Below, in pieces: positions 60,601 to 64,000 of a stretch of DNA of 64,000 nt (its first letter is position 1; each line of letters opens with the position of its first letter). Position numbers and translations under genes: made by a program. The notes under the pieces are model-generated. The model worked only from the letters and a program-made list of their open reading frames with translations, did not search any database and was not told the DNA's origin. The stretch lies in NCBI GenBank assembly GCA_958299035.1, contig CATQJL010000316.1, positions 22,607,676 to 22,671,675 on the forward strand, written 5' to 3'. Origin of the DNA: Cylicocyclus nassatus. Its lineage: Eukaryota > Nematoda > Chromadorea > Rhabditida > Strongylidae.

Positions 60601-61908
60601 TCCATCGCCCCTTCTCCTCCCCCCCCCCCCTCCCTCCACCCTCCACCCTTCCCGCTCAAATAAGTCATCGTCGAAGTACGAAAGCGAATCGCTCAGCTCA
60701 AAGTGAGAACGTCCAAGCAGGTATCGCCTCCGATTTGCGAATAATATAGGAACCATAAAAACCGATCTTTTACAAAAACATGTATTTTCTACACCATCTA
60801 TATATGGAGAGCGTTAGATAAAATTTCGCGGCAAGACCTCTTACATATTCTAGTTGCGCCTTAAATCGCGCTTTCTTTTCTGCCGCTTGCAGAGACTTCC
60901 AACTTCGGTTTTATTGCCTTTTTACTGTTTGGAAATAGCCATAGTAATGTCAACAGAGGAGTGCGTTTCATAGATCTTTATGAATTCATGACCATTTAAC
61001 ATGCATCGCACTTATCAAGACTGAACTCACTTTTCTGCGTTTACGAATCTAGTGCAAACAGATGACAGCGATAATATAATACAACAGCTTTTTAATTGAC
61101 AGTCTAGGTATGGGACTCCAGAGCTGATGTCATTGCAATGTTTTTTACAGGTCGCCACGCAGAAGCTGCTAAGCGAACAAGTTTTAAACCGTTTGCAACA
61201 TCACTACAATAATGACACAGATGTAATTTTTGATGACGTAATAGCCAAGGGACACGGTTTTCTGTACATGCCGCTGCACAGAGCAGGTGTAAGTTATCTA
61301 CGATTTTTCTTGATTTTTCTCATTGCCGTAACAGATAAAAAGATTCAGGTGTGGAACGTTTAGGATAAGGCTTTGCGCTGAGCTGAATTGTAGGAAGTAT
61401 TTGTGTTTAAGAAAAATAGTAATAATATTTGATCTGCCAAGGGACTGCGGAAGCATATCATCGTATACTTAGTGCAATCAATTTTTCATATCCAGAATTC
61501 AGCTTTTCTAAGTAAAGAGGGTGCTGAATAAAACCCTACTCGTGTCACCGAAACTCCATTTCGGGTAATGCCGCGTTACAGTGTTTTTCGTGATTGTGGC
61601 GTATCTTATAATTTCTTATTCTACTTAGTGCCAAAGGGGTTCAAGCCACTCGAACGAGAAAATGAAGTACAGCGCACTATATCTAAATGTATTTAGCGTA
61701 GCACTTTCAGACGGAGTTTTTGGTGGGACATACCGGTCATGGATGCCAGCAAGTTGTATACGATCTCAAGAATCAAGTCTCAATAGCCTACGTAAACAAT
61801 GGGCTCAAAACAGGTCTCTACGACTTATGTAGGACTTACATTCGCTTACAAAATGCTGTGTATGATATCGTGGAATCACGTCTTAATGACACCGAAAGAG
61901 CATTGTAG
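15698..61908 (+). CDS. LACT-family serine beta-lactamase-like protein, complete, 8 exons over 46 kb
   Basis: Member of the eukaryotic class C beta-lactamase-like family (nematode LACT, vertebrate LACTB), probably a serine hydrolase or peptidase; the substrate is unknown. Exons 15698-15840, 23097-23220, 23317-23487, 23541-23766, 50916-51061, 51112-51261, 61151-61288 and 61711-61908 join in phase to 431 codons plus stop, a normal family length. Residues 3-24 are a hydrophobic segment (signal or membrane anchor). The fold's motifs are present: S97-T-T-K100 (SxxK nucleophile and base), Y186-H-A188 at the Tyr position (YxN replaced), and H373-T-G375 (the KTG position, HTG as in LACTB). Family signatures [44 protein letters not shown] and NNGLKTG support the order. 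Exon 4 leaves one C that completes His with exon 5. Introns 1, 4 and 6 are 7.3, 27.1 and 9.9 kb. Intron 4 crosses both assembly gaps, so collinearity rests on phase and homology. Confidence 0.9.
15841..17394. other. LACT intron 1, unremarkable part
   Basis: AT-rich intronic sequence with no foldback, tandem repeat or coding frame recognised. CTGCCTTACTTGCCAATAACTGCCTTG just before 17390 is a short local duplication. Confidence 0.4.
17395..18308. mobile_element. Mariner-type element B with TA target duplication
   Basis: 914 bp. TTAGGTTGTTGCAAAAATAA at the left and the complement ending CAACCTAA at the right are flanked by TA on both sides. The terminal repeats share TTAGGTTG..AATAATGTCCGTTTT with element A, but the interior is unrelated and not palindromic beyond about 30 bp. 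No transposase frame is seen. It lies in LACT intron 1. Confidence 0.85.
18480..18680. repeat. Dispersed repeat shared with 62770-62880
   Basis: GCTAATTGACGAGATCGACT..CTCAC..TTAGTTCACGTTCAGTT..TCAACTGAAGCAAATAGTGTG matches, with divergence, the stretch near 62785-62870. No coding potential is recognised. Confidence 0.5.
19134..19340. repeat. GGGCCGGGCAT-type foldback MITE, copy 3 (divergent subfamily)
   Basis: The ends TAGGCCCCGGTCAGACTTCAC and GTGAAGTCTGCCCGGGGCCTA are inverted. Both arms carry CGCGACTTAATCGTCGCGA-type words. Same design as copies 1 and 2 but with altered termini. Confidence 0.75.
20085..20195. repeat. TTCGAATATCGAATAT-rich self-complementary tract
   Basis: Dense overlapping TTCGAA/CGAATATTCG words. 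Comparable tracts occur at about 21895-21985 and 22680-22805 in the same intron, suggesting one diverged palindromic repeat family. Confidence 0.55.
20795..20930. repeat. GC-rich dispersed repeat, copy 2
   Basis: GCGCGGCGCGGCTAAAATGTTGCGAGGG..GGCGGATTTGTACCGGGGCAAGCGTTTTAC corresponds to 10108-10185. The flanking 20580-20790 GC-rich sequence may belong to the same element. Confidence 0.6.
21186..21886. repeat. Foldback element with minisatellite arms (GGTAACACT unit)
   Basis: The left arm 21186-21424 and right arm 21625-21886 are inverted. Both contain a 9-bp-periodic run of AACACGAGT/AACATTGGC units, then ATTCTCGAAATGATCG and CCTGAGGCGATCATACTGCA. The repeat run happens to encode Asn-Thr-Gly/Asn-Ile-Gly triplets, but there is no start, signal or splice context for a gene. 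Confidence 0.75.
22460..22640. repeat. Repeat ending in an (ACAGAC)n tract
   Basis: About 140 bp ending in GACAGACAGACGTACACACAG-type tandem units, a tail seen with other dispersed repeats in this window (29880-29925, 52348-52400). Confidence 0.45.
24003..24130. repeat. Dispersed repeat shared with 48958-49077
   Basis: CCCTCTACACCAATATGTTGGTACGC..GGCAAACTTCAACTTGTTC..GAGCGCACGAAATTT..TTTTTACAGCACAGG closely matches the sequence immediately after the 23-N gap. Confidence 0.65.
24229..24720. repeat. Diverged copy of the mariner-element A interior, without terminal repeats
   Basis: CGATAGAGCAAAGCAAGCTCTAC and the order of blocks that follow (ATCTTCGTTCAG, TCTAACTTGCTCA, TTTTCGAGAAATATTGATTTTAGCA) match element A. 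An inverted second arm occupies about 24610-24720. The TTAGGTTG ends are missing. Confidence 0.6.
24737..24845. repeat. Minisatellite of GCGGGATTC units
   Basis: About twelve imperfect 9-bp units GCGGGATTC/GCGGGATTT. The apparent Gly-Phe-Ala repeat in one frame is a by-product. Confidence 0.7.
24843..26280. repeat. Diverged tandem repeat of a roughly 310-bp unit
   Basis: CATAACTTCTTT..AGCTCGTCAATGCGAATCTT..GATGTACAG..AAGAGATAGAAGAGCTG at 25662-25960 recurs at about 25972-26275, and its start recurs near 24843. Within the same region a second direct repeat (ATCACTGATAATATCAC..GGATCATTTTT..AGTAAGAAA) lies at about 25110-25230 and 25480-25590. Confidence 0.6.
26657..27128. repeat. Perfect 110-bp inverted repeat beside the assembly gap
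   Basis: 26657-26766 is identical to the complement of 27019-27128 over all 110 bases. A further 23-bp inverted match (AGCCACGCCTGGTCACCAAT..) lies inside at 26791-26813 and 26977-26999. AGTACTCTGCGTTGATACCA occurs as a direct repeat at about 27000 and 27130, the second just before the Ns. Confidence 0.9.
27156..27655. other. Assembly gap, 500 N
   Basis: Exactly 500 unknown bases, a conventional placeholder length, inside LACT intron 4. Confidence 1.
27740..28110. repeat. Repeat related to the 55027-55368 foldback
   Basis: CGCTGAATTCCAAAAATCCAC..AGAGGGCGCGAAAACGGCGA resembles the arm at 55030-55075, and GGACACTGCCTT near 28084 recurs near 55413. The GC-rich centre differs. Confidence 0.45.
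28115..28545 (+). pseudogene. Penelope-like retroelement remnant: GIY-YIG-type endonuclease C-terminus
   Basis: Translated plus-strand fragments read [20 protein letters not shown], then [17 protein letters not shown], then [15 protein letters not shown], with frameshifts between them. The order, and the pattern of a CxxC-like segment followed by YVxxTGRxLxxRxxEH, are those of the GIY-YIG nuclease at the C-terminus of Penelope-like reverse-transcriptase elements. Only this tail is present and it is not open. The reverse transcriptase is absent, perhaps lost in or near the gap. Recognition of this family is from general knowledge, not a search. Confidence 0.65.
28820..29138 (-). pseudogene. 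Gag-like retroelement remnant, frameshifted
   Basis: On the minus strand an open stretch with heptad-like acidic composition ([32 protein letters not shown]) continues after a frameshift as [20 protein letters not shown]. It resembles the coiled-coil N-terminal region of BEL/Pao-type gag proteins. No protease or reverse transcriptase follows. A short host exon is the alternative. Confidence 0.35.
29640..29945. repeat. Repeat with GATAAAATCGAT core and (CATA)n/(GACA)n tail
   Basis: CCCCGTAGCTCAAACTTTGCAAAAAG..TTTGGTCCGGATCGGTTCA..GGAACATACGTAC..CATACATACATACATACAGAC..CAGCTTTATATATAAGAT is shared with 52060-52425 and, more diverged, 52440-52655. Confidence 0.7.
29946..32664. other. LACT intron 4, no supported feature
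   Basis: 2.7 kb with no recognised coding exon, foldback or RNA gene. A GC-richer stretch at 31050-31300 and a short open frame at 30236-30436 were examined, but neither has a recognisable domain or splice context. Confidence 0.35.
32665..33960 (+). pseudogene. Decayed RTE-clade retrotransposon with internal deletion
   Basis: Plus-strand fragments match, in order, the RTE element at 55970-59335: [15 protein letters not shown] and [13 protein letters not shown] from the apurinic-type endonuclease (32665-33180), then KLFTA followed by a mutated active site reading RFANDM instead of RFADDI (33310-33415), then [21 protein letters not shown] from the C-terminal region (33510-33720). The endonuclease-RT linker and most of the reverse transcriptase are missing, and many stops and frameshifts are present. 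Confidence 0.75.
34174..34293. repeat. Tandem duplication of a 60-bp unit
   Basis: AGCTCGACACGGCGCATCTT..TATGTTCTAGAATCTTCTA..CTCATGTT occurs twice back to back with two or three differences, directly upstream of the Tc1-like element. Confidence 0.85.
34619..35000. repeat. Foldback nested in the Tc1-like element
   Basis: ATCTTAACTCGAATTCGGAG..TTTCAGCTCAAAAATTGGGCT pairs with AGCCCAATTTTTGAGCTAAAG..CTTCTGAATTCGAGTTAAGAT. Further inside, GAACAAGCACTTGCC pairs with GGCAAGTGCTCG. Confidence 0.75.
35001..36030. repeat. GGTGCGATAAGGTGAGAA foldback family, copy 1 (right end lost)
   Basis: Starts CAGGTGCGATAAGGTGAGAA and continues with GTCCAGGGTGAAGGG, an 11-G run after TGTCGAC, and repeated ..TTCAGAGAATGTATACTTTGCC..GTGCCTGGGTGAAGGGTG segments inverted about the centre near 35735. 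A second copy is at 52865-54290. The complementary CGCACCTG end is not found here. Confidence 0.7.
36868..36935 (+). repeat. tRNA-like SINE head
   Basis: AAATGGCTAGAGCTAG, then ACACGCAACGGCACCAGGGTTCGCAACC, has the order and spacing of an A box and a B box (GGGTTCG..). It resembles the tRNA-related head of a SINE. A complete cloverleaf does not form. Confidence 0.4.
37293..37324. other. Perfect short hairpin
   Basis: TCCCGTAAGTT and AACTTACGGGA are perfectly complementary around a ten-base loop. It could form a cruciform or an RNA hairpin if transcribed. No neighbouring gene identifies a role. Confidence 0.6.
38066..47128 (+). CDS. Unrecognised gene inside LACT intron 4 (partial exon model)
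   Basis: At least three good exons. 38066-38169 follows TTTATCTTTGCAG and encodes [30 protein letters not shown]. 38218-38272 joins in phase across a 48-bp intron and encodes [18 protein letters not shown]. 46976-47128 follows TTATTTCAG and encodes [20 protein letters not shown].. to TAG. AATAAA lies 33 nt past the stop. A candidate middle exon at about 41433-41493 ([18 protein letters not shown], donor GTATAC) does not fit the phase without one more exon. KFKAHGL and LLSEKDL..LGI faintly recall a SAM-like helical domain, which is only a suggestion. The 5' end is not found. No function is assigned. The exons lie between the two assembly gaps and on the same strand as LACT. Confidence 0.5.
38273..39047. 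other. Intron, nothing recognised
   Basis: AT-rich intronic sequence of the unrecognised gene. No repeat was identified. Confidence 0.4.
39048..39948. mobile_element. Mariner-type foldback element C with TA target duplication
   Basis: 901 bp. TTAGGTTGAACCGAAAGTTC at the left and the complement ending GGTCTAACCTAA at the right are flanked by TA (39046-39047 and 39949-39950). The arms are about 130 bp and share TTCATAACTCTTTAAGTTCT and AGGAGCTCATGCT-type words. The ends differ from elements A and B after TTAGGTTG, so this is a separate mariner-like family. No transposase frame. Confidence 0.85.
39187..39576. repeat. GC-rich foldback nested in element C
   Basis: CAGACAGTCGATCGGACCCC at the left pairs with GGGGTCCGATCGACTGTCTG at the right. 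Between them TTTCTGTCCCGGACCCCTCC-type units repeat. GC content is far above the host element, so it is inferred to be a later insertion. Confidence 0.8.
39951..40897. other. Intronic stretch with a GC-rich block at 40240-40440
   Basis: The GC-rich block contains the inverted CTCGCTCGAACAGCGAGCGAG (40401-40421) and may be another small element. Near 40750-40800, AACGCTGATTTCGAATCTGGC resembles the 13070/48081 repeat family. Confidence 0.35.
40898..40972 (+). repeat. tRNA-like SINE head or tRNA relic
   Basis: TGTGGTGTAGTGATTAGTAT matches a tRNA D-arm/A-box pattern, and GTAGATTCGGACC about 25 bp later resembles a B box. The acceptor stem does not pair, so a functional tRNA is unlikely. Confidence 0.4.
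41930..42390. repeat. Diverged tandem units with CAGAGGGGTTAT and GGGGTCAAAATC motifs
   Basis: Roughly 110-bp units, each with ATATGCTGAT..AATATCAAA, TTACGGTAGG and GGGTCAAAATC, occur three to four times. They are distantly similar to the CACAGGGGGGTAATCGAGCATGCTGATTACGAA units at 51500-52200. Confidence 0.5.
42861..44949. mobile_element. hAT-type foldback element with 8-bp target duplication GGGTAAAG
   Basis: The element proper is 42869-44941. The left end is CAGTGGCGTACC and the right end GGTACGCCACTG, typical hAT termini. The direct repeat GGGTAAAG occurs at 42861-42868 and 44942-44949. The interior is a large palindrome centred near 43655 (GGTGGAGACTTTTCACCCCA and its complement, TTCATAGGTTTTG.. 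arms), followed by G-runs and a second GTGGCGTCAGC/GCGTGGCTATCGCCACG segment. No transposase frame remains. Confidence 0.85.
45090..45378 (+). repeat. Solo-LTR candidate
   Basis: 289 bp begins TGTTATGA and ends TCATAACA, a TG..CA pair with 8-bp inverted ends as in LTRs, and has a TATATA box at about 45271. No matching second LTR, no primer-binding site and no target-site duplication were found, so the call is tentative. Confidence 0.35.
45379..46970. other. Intronic, nothing recognised
   Basis: AT-rich. Contains GACTATGCAAAGTAGTAATGTCTG-type short local repeats near 46360-46450. No coding frame with splice support. Confidence 0.35.
47161..47166 (+). terminator. Poly(A) signal after the unrecognised intronic gene
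   Basis: AATAAA begins 33 nt past the TAG at 47126-47128. This supports 46976-47128 as a true 3'-terminal exon. Confidence 0.65.
47651..48022 (+). CDS. Unrecognised 124-codon open frame, probably a 3' exon
   Basis: Open from after a TGA at 47648 to the stop at 48020-48022. The product has protein-like composition throughout: [20 protein letters not shown], then [55 protein letters not shown] and [17 protein letters not shown]. Cysteines CC-x3-C sit mid-frame. There is no ATG near the start, so an upstream exon is expected, but the possible acceptors (..GAAAG or ..ACAAG) are weak. The frame is neither transposase nor reverse transcriptase that I recognise. It starts 520 bp after the poly(A) signal of the previous exons, so it belongs to a different transcript or to a transposon. 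Confidence 0.45.
   Translation, partial: KHQCIILETSLDDILPSGESWLTLSSIEQLSYGIENDYDKVADCCAKTCKGGTHQYERIHSVGRKHYALLGKPPSDLHHSNTAVLFGKRRLILCYMYKILSKTDDLGIEFRDLYSATISLLVR
48081..48520. repeat. GTTTGGTC..GGCCTTT foldback family, copy 2
   Basis: TTGTTTGGTCAAAGTGGCCTTTC at the left and AAAGACCACTTCAAATAAAC at the right are inverted. CATCTGCTTTCTTTATCTGCAGAA pairs with TTCTGCAGATAAGATAGACAGA. Matches 13070-13510. Confidence 0.7.
48727..48934 (+). CDS. Possible coding exon running into the 23-N gap
   Basis: An open frame reads [20 protein letters not shown], then a Lys/Arg/Glu-rich segment, then [20 protein letters not shown], and is still open at the gap. Alternating hydrophobic strands and a basic stretch look protein-like. 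A T-rich 3' splice site (TTACTTATTCCAG, ending about 48713) lies just upstream, though a TGA at 48724 is in this frame. The family is not recognised. Confidence 0.3.
48935..48957. other. Assembly gap, 23 N
   Basis: 23 unknown bases in LACT intron 4. The following 120 bp match the dispersed repeat at 24003-24130. Confidence 1.
48958..49077. repeat. Dispersed repeat shared with 24003-24130
   Basis: CCCTCTACACCATTATGTTGG..GGCAAACTCCAACGTGTTCTTTC..TTTTTACAGCACAGG. It is adjacent to a gap, so a repeat-driven assembly join is possible. Confidence 0.65.
49127..49806. mobile_element. CAGGGTGTCCCAAAA foldback element, TA-flanked
   Basis: The left end is CAGAGTGTCCCAAAAAGATG, the right end ..TCTTTTTGGGACACCCTG, with TA at 49125-49126 and 49807-49808. 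The arms are about 190 bp (ACTGTTTGATCGTTAATAAC.., AGCGAGGTTAAACTTAGAC..). The ends are typical of a Tc1/mariner family. No transposase frame. A left-half copy is at 54627. Confidence 0.85.
50302..50466. repeat. Short TIR hairpin element
   Basis: ATTCAACTGGCTTGGCATC and GATGCCAAGCCAGTTGAAT are perfectly inverted ends about 165 bp apart, with GGCGGGG/CCCCGCC further in. The interior is GC-rich. A small MITE is inferred. Confidence 0.8.
51358..52655. repeat. Composite inverted repeat of GTAATCGAGCATGCTGATTACGAA units with (CATA/GACA) tail
   Basis: Direct units at 51530-51895 (CACAGGGGGGTAATCGAGCATG..ATCGATTTTATCGATTTTTTT) are followed by inverted units at 51900-52200. The outer sequences GGACCAAACTTGGCACACAT.. 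and ..GCCAAGTTTGGTCC are inverted across the whole block. The right side ends in tandem CATACATACA/GACAGACA and CAGCTTTATATATAAGAT. A second, diverged tail copy follows at 52440-52655. It begins about 100 bp after LACT exon 6. Confidence 0.7.
52865..54290. repeat. GGTGCGATAAGGTGAGAA foldback family, copy 2
   Basis: 52865-53040 is a near-perfect hairpin (CACACCGTATGATGTATCTT.., CCATCCAGGGTGAAGGGAGT.. and complements). The rest repeats TGAACATCTTGTGCGCCTTG and GTGCCTGGTGAAGGGTG-type blocks, inverted about 53865, and ends ..CTATCGCACCTGTG near 54275. It shares over 1 kb with 35001-36030. Confidence 0.75.
54627..54800. repeat. Half copy of the CAGGGTGTCCC element
   Basis: TATACAGGGTGTCCCAAAAT..ACTGTTTGATCGTTAATATC..CAGTATAGAACGAATCATCC matches the left arm of 49127-49806. 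The complementary right end was not found. Confidence 0.7.
55027..55368. repeat. Foldback element with CTACGCTGAATCCGAAAATC ends
   Basis: CTACGCTGAATCCGAAAATC at the left pairs with GATTTTCGGATTCAGCGTAG at the right. GAGAGCGCGAAAACGGCGAA and AGTGACGTCAC-flanked CTCCCAGGCTT blocks are also inverted. The centre contains a G11 run. Confidence 0.8.
56031..56687 (-). pseudogene. RTE C-terminal region
   Basis: Reads [60 protein letters not shown] and [15 protein letters not shown] to TAA at 56031-56033. This is the usual post-RT segment of RTE elements, a thumb-like and basic region. It is open over 218 codons but out of frame with the preceding RT block. Confidence 0.8.
56730..57400 (-). pseudogene. 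RTE reverse-transcriptase region, frameshifted
   Basis: The last part reads [20 protein letters not shown] and [14 protein letters not shown], the conserved RT blocks 4 and 5 with the catalytic Asp pair (FADD). Upstream, in other frames, lie segments resembling [12 protein letters not shown] and [14 protein letters not shown], which show indels. Encoded antisense to LACT. Confidence 0.85.
57354..58898 (-). pseudogene. RTE endonuclease region, one internal stop
   Basis: Apurinic-type endonuclease and linker. The frame includes [26 protein letters not shown] (the catalytic Glu of LQET), [30 protein letters not shown] and [11 protein letters not shown] (the SDH motif), so all expected motifs are present. 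A single TAG at 58467-58469 interrupts an otherwise continuous frame just before [10 protein letters not shown]. Reading is lost near 57410 where a frameshift leads into the reverse transcriptase. Confidence 0.85.
59337..59380. repeat. Two-copy tandem TAGTGCTTTAAGAATATGCA
   Basis: A 22-bp unit occurs twice in a row immediately outside the retrotransposon's 5' end. It could be a local duplication made at insertion. Confidence 0.7.
59381..61150. other. LACT intron 6, distal part
   Basis: Mostly featureless. About 60335-60440 (CACCAGGTGCTTTCAACAAT..CTATATATTTTGAAAG..GACGGTCTCAAAG) is a distant relative of the GGTGCGATAAGG foldback family. A pyrimidine-only tract rich in C lies at about 60605-60650. 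The exon 7 acceptor TTTTTTACAG ends at 61150. Confidence 0.4.
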
Positions 61909-62779
61909 TAGATATGTTGTTTACTTTGTTTACTTTTCTCTTAATTCCAGTTTTCTTCGCTAGCACGATCAAAGTTTTGCAAAATCACGTCTGTGACGTT
62001 TCAGGTGGTTATCTAGTGTTCTTGTAATTTATTAATCATCCTTGTGATTGCTTTAATTGCTATCGTTGTTTACAACCCGATGATATGGCAATATATTGAG
62101 AATTTAGTTTTGCTGGCGCGCGTTTGATTAAGTTTCGTTAGAATGTATGTCTTAAGCCAGAGGTTCTGTTCATTAAACACAATTCATACCACTCCCTATG
62201 TTCACTCCCATTCAGGACGTACGTCAATGTAATTTTGTGAATGTGATATGGGTATTTGATGTTATCTACGTAATCGAAACAGCAGTAAATATAAATTTAT
62301 CATCCACAAGCTACAACTGATGTAATCTAATCAAATGGAAATCAAACTTGCTAAACTTAGTAAAAGCTCTACAATCTCTAGCAGAGGCCTGTGCAATTAT
62401 TTCAGTAGAAAATTATGTGAATAGTGTGCCAAACCGATATGTTCCGTCTTGGAATCTGAACATATTCGAGGGTTAGTCTGAAAACTACTTTTTATGACCG
62501 ACAAAGTAGAACTAGAATGTCTGTCAATGGTCTGCAAACGTGAAGCGTATCTGTTTTCACAATGCCGCAATACTTCGAATCTGTCTTGCATAGTATTTTC
62601 GCTGAAGCAATCAGGCATCCTGCTGGCATGAGATTGCAACACCCTCAACATCTACCAAACGTGTAATGTTGGCCATTTTAGACCATCGCGGACTCAAAAG
62701 TCAAGTCGTTGGAAGTGGCACTACCTTTTTCGAAATCCGGATTTGAGCAGTACAAATGACGGCCTGATGTCCTAACGTC
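61909..62779. other. 3' flank of the LACT gene
   Basis: No canonical AATAAA is obvious within 300 nt of the stop, so a variant signal is likely. No coding or repeat feature is recognised. Confidence 0.35.
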
Positions 62780-62880
62780 CGTCTAGCTGACGAGGTCGAC
62801 TTTCTCACTCTACCCAGTTCACATTTAGTTAAAACGTCAACTGTTTCAAATAATGTGCGAGCAATGGGACGCAAAGATAC
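62780..62880. repeat. Dispersed repeat shared with 18480-18680
   Basis: GCTGACGAGGTCGACTTTCTCAC..CAGTTCACATTTAGTT..TCAACTGTTTCAAATAATGTG. A diverged copy of the repeat in LACT intron 1. Confidence 0.5.
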
Positions 62881-62979
62881 CTTCCGTTATTCCTAGTTGT
62901 TGCTCGGAAATCGTCCGTTTCGCTTCCTTAACTTCGAAGCCTCGTAAGTCGGCTCAAGTACAAGCCTTCTAATCAAAAC

Positions 62980-63760
62980 AGGAATTAGAGTCAACGCACC
63001 ACTGTCAAATAATAGCAACTTCTTCCAGCTCATAAAAGAAGACAGAGGCGAACATTCTAGAAAAACATTTTCGACATCCTTCTTTCCACTAATTCTCCTT
63101 CAAGAAGCTGCCGAGATGTTTGAAGAGGCCATAATTTGTGGAAGATAGGACTGGCGAGTAAGCGGAATAAGGCAGGGTTTCATATCCTGACTCATTCAGC
63201 TTCTTCATCAAACTTCTAACATGCGATTTGGCATTATCATGCAAAGTACTGACCCTTTTCTTTTTACCAGGGACGAACAAACTTTTTAAAGTTTCTCATT
63301 CTCATGGAGTTCCTTACAGTATCTTTCTGCAGTGACGGTTTCATCGGCCTTCAAAAAGTCTTAGTGGATAATGCTGCCGAGAGACACCAAAGAATGACCA
63401 CAATTTTTCTCAGCGGCCACTAAGATTTGAAGAAAGTCTGAACGGCTCATCCTTGTCCAGCCACTGGGCAGATATTCTTCTGTTATCGTATACGCAATTC
63501 GTTTAAGAAAAGGAATATTTTTGTTGCAGTGTAGAAAATTTTTATATTGGCGATTCTCCTGGCTGGGACTCAGTTCATGGGCTGCCCATTTATTTGTATT
63601 TTACTCTGTGTACCTCACTCAATCGCTCAAAAAACTGTGCTGTGACTGCCTACTGAATTCAAAATAAGGCGCTCGAACTTGTCCAAATTCTGGACAGGCT
63701 TCAATCGCATATGACGTGCCGTTTCAGCAAATAGTGCTTTTTGTTTCATAATGTTTCGTG
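62980..63760 (-). pseudogene. Mariner transposase relic
   Basis: On the minus strand, fragments in several frames follow mariner transposase order: QWLDKDEP, then CGHSLVSLGSIIH, FLKADETVTAERYCKELHEN, KEKGSVLCM / LHDNAKSHV (the HDNARPH block with a catalytic Asp), LNESGYETLPYSAYSPVL, NYGLFKHLGSFL and a C-terminal KEDVENVFLE segment. Multiple stops and frameshifts are present. Matching terminal repeats were not located, so the element edges are approximate. It is not the source of the TTAGGTTG elements on present evidence. Confidence 0.8.
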
Positions 63761-64000
63761 GCGTCGGTTCCTATCTGTTGTGCCTGTCTTATCACCCGAG
63801 ATCCGGTAACCTGCAACATCCAGTGACTCGTCAACCGCAAAGAACGTTAGCATCAAAGCCCTTGGATTAAGGCATATCTCACAAAGACAAATGGTCGACG
63901 CTTTCTAGCCAACATAACTATAAAGTATCCAATAAAGTCTATGGCAGATTCGAGAGAGTGGTGCCGATAGACTTGCTCCGATGATTCTTCACGACAAGCA

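Overview
This window is eukaryotic DNA. It most likely comes from a clade V (strongylid, hookworm-like) parasitic nematode; that assignment is inference. The supporting signs are introns of about 50 bp beside introns of many kilobases, T-rich 3' splice sites placed 4-17 nt upstream of start codons as expected for spliced-leader trans-splicing, a nematode LACT-family gene, an RTE-clade retrotransposon, and very many short foldback (MITE-like) transposons. No rRNA, intact tRNA, CRISPR or bacterial operon was seen.

Left end (1-5.3 kb): two splicing genes lie head to head. On the minus strand is an SREK1/RSP-7-type SR protein with two RRMs and an RS domain. On the plus strand is the complete two-exon snu-13 gene (15.5K/NHP2L1, a U4 snRNP and box C/D snoRNP protein). 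They share a 1.7-kb divergent promoter region.

6.25-11.2 kb: exons of a gene with a THAP-like C2CH zinc finger, resembling the nematode LIN-15-type families. Three 5' exons are separated from a downstream exon by 4.1 kb of mobile DNA. That DNA includes a perfect 862-bp (TG)431 array and a 941-bp TA-flanked mariner-type foldback element.

15.7-61.9 kb: the main gene is a complete eight-exon, 431-codon serine beta-lactamase-like (LACT/LACTB) gene. Every splice phase matches across 46 kb. Introns 1, 4 and 6 are 7.3, 27.1 and 9.9 kb and hold almost all the transposable elements of the window. Intron 4 spans two assembly gaps (500 N and 23 N). Between them lie, on the same strand, exons of a second unrecognised gene ending at 47128 with a poly(A) signal, and a further unrecognised 124-codon open frame. 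This is either a nested gene or a mis-scaffolded contig.

Mobile DNA recognised: three mariner/Tc1-type TA-flanked foldback elements with different terminal repeats, a larger Tc1-like foldback with two nested elements, a hAT-type foldback with an exact 8-bp target duplication, one nearly complete RTE-clade element (antisense in intron 6) and one decayed partner, a Penelope-like GIY-YIG remnant, a gag-like remnant, a mariner transposase relic at the right edge, tRNA-like SINE heads, and several families present two or three times in the window.
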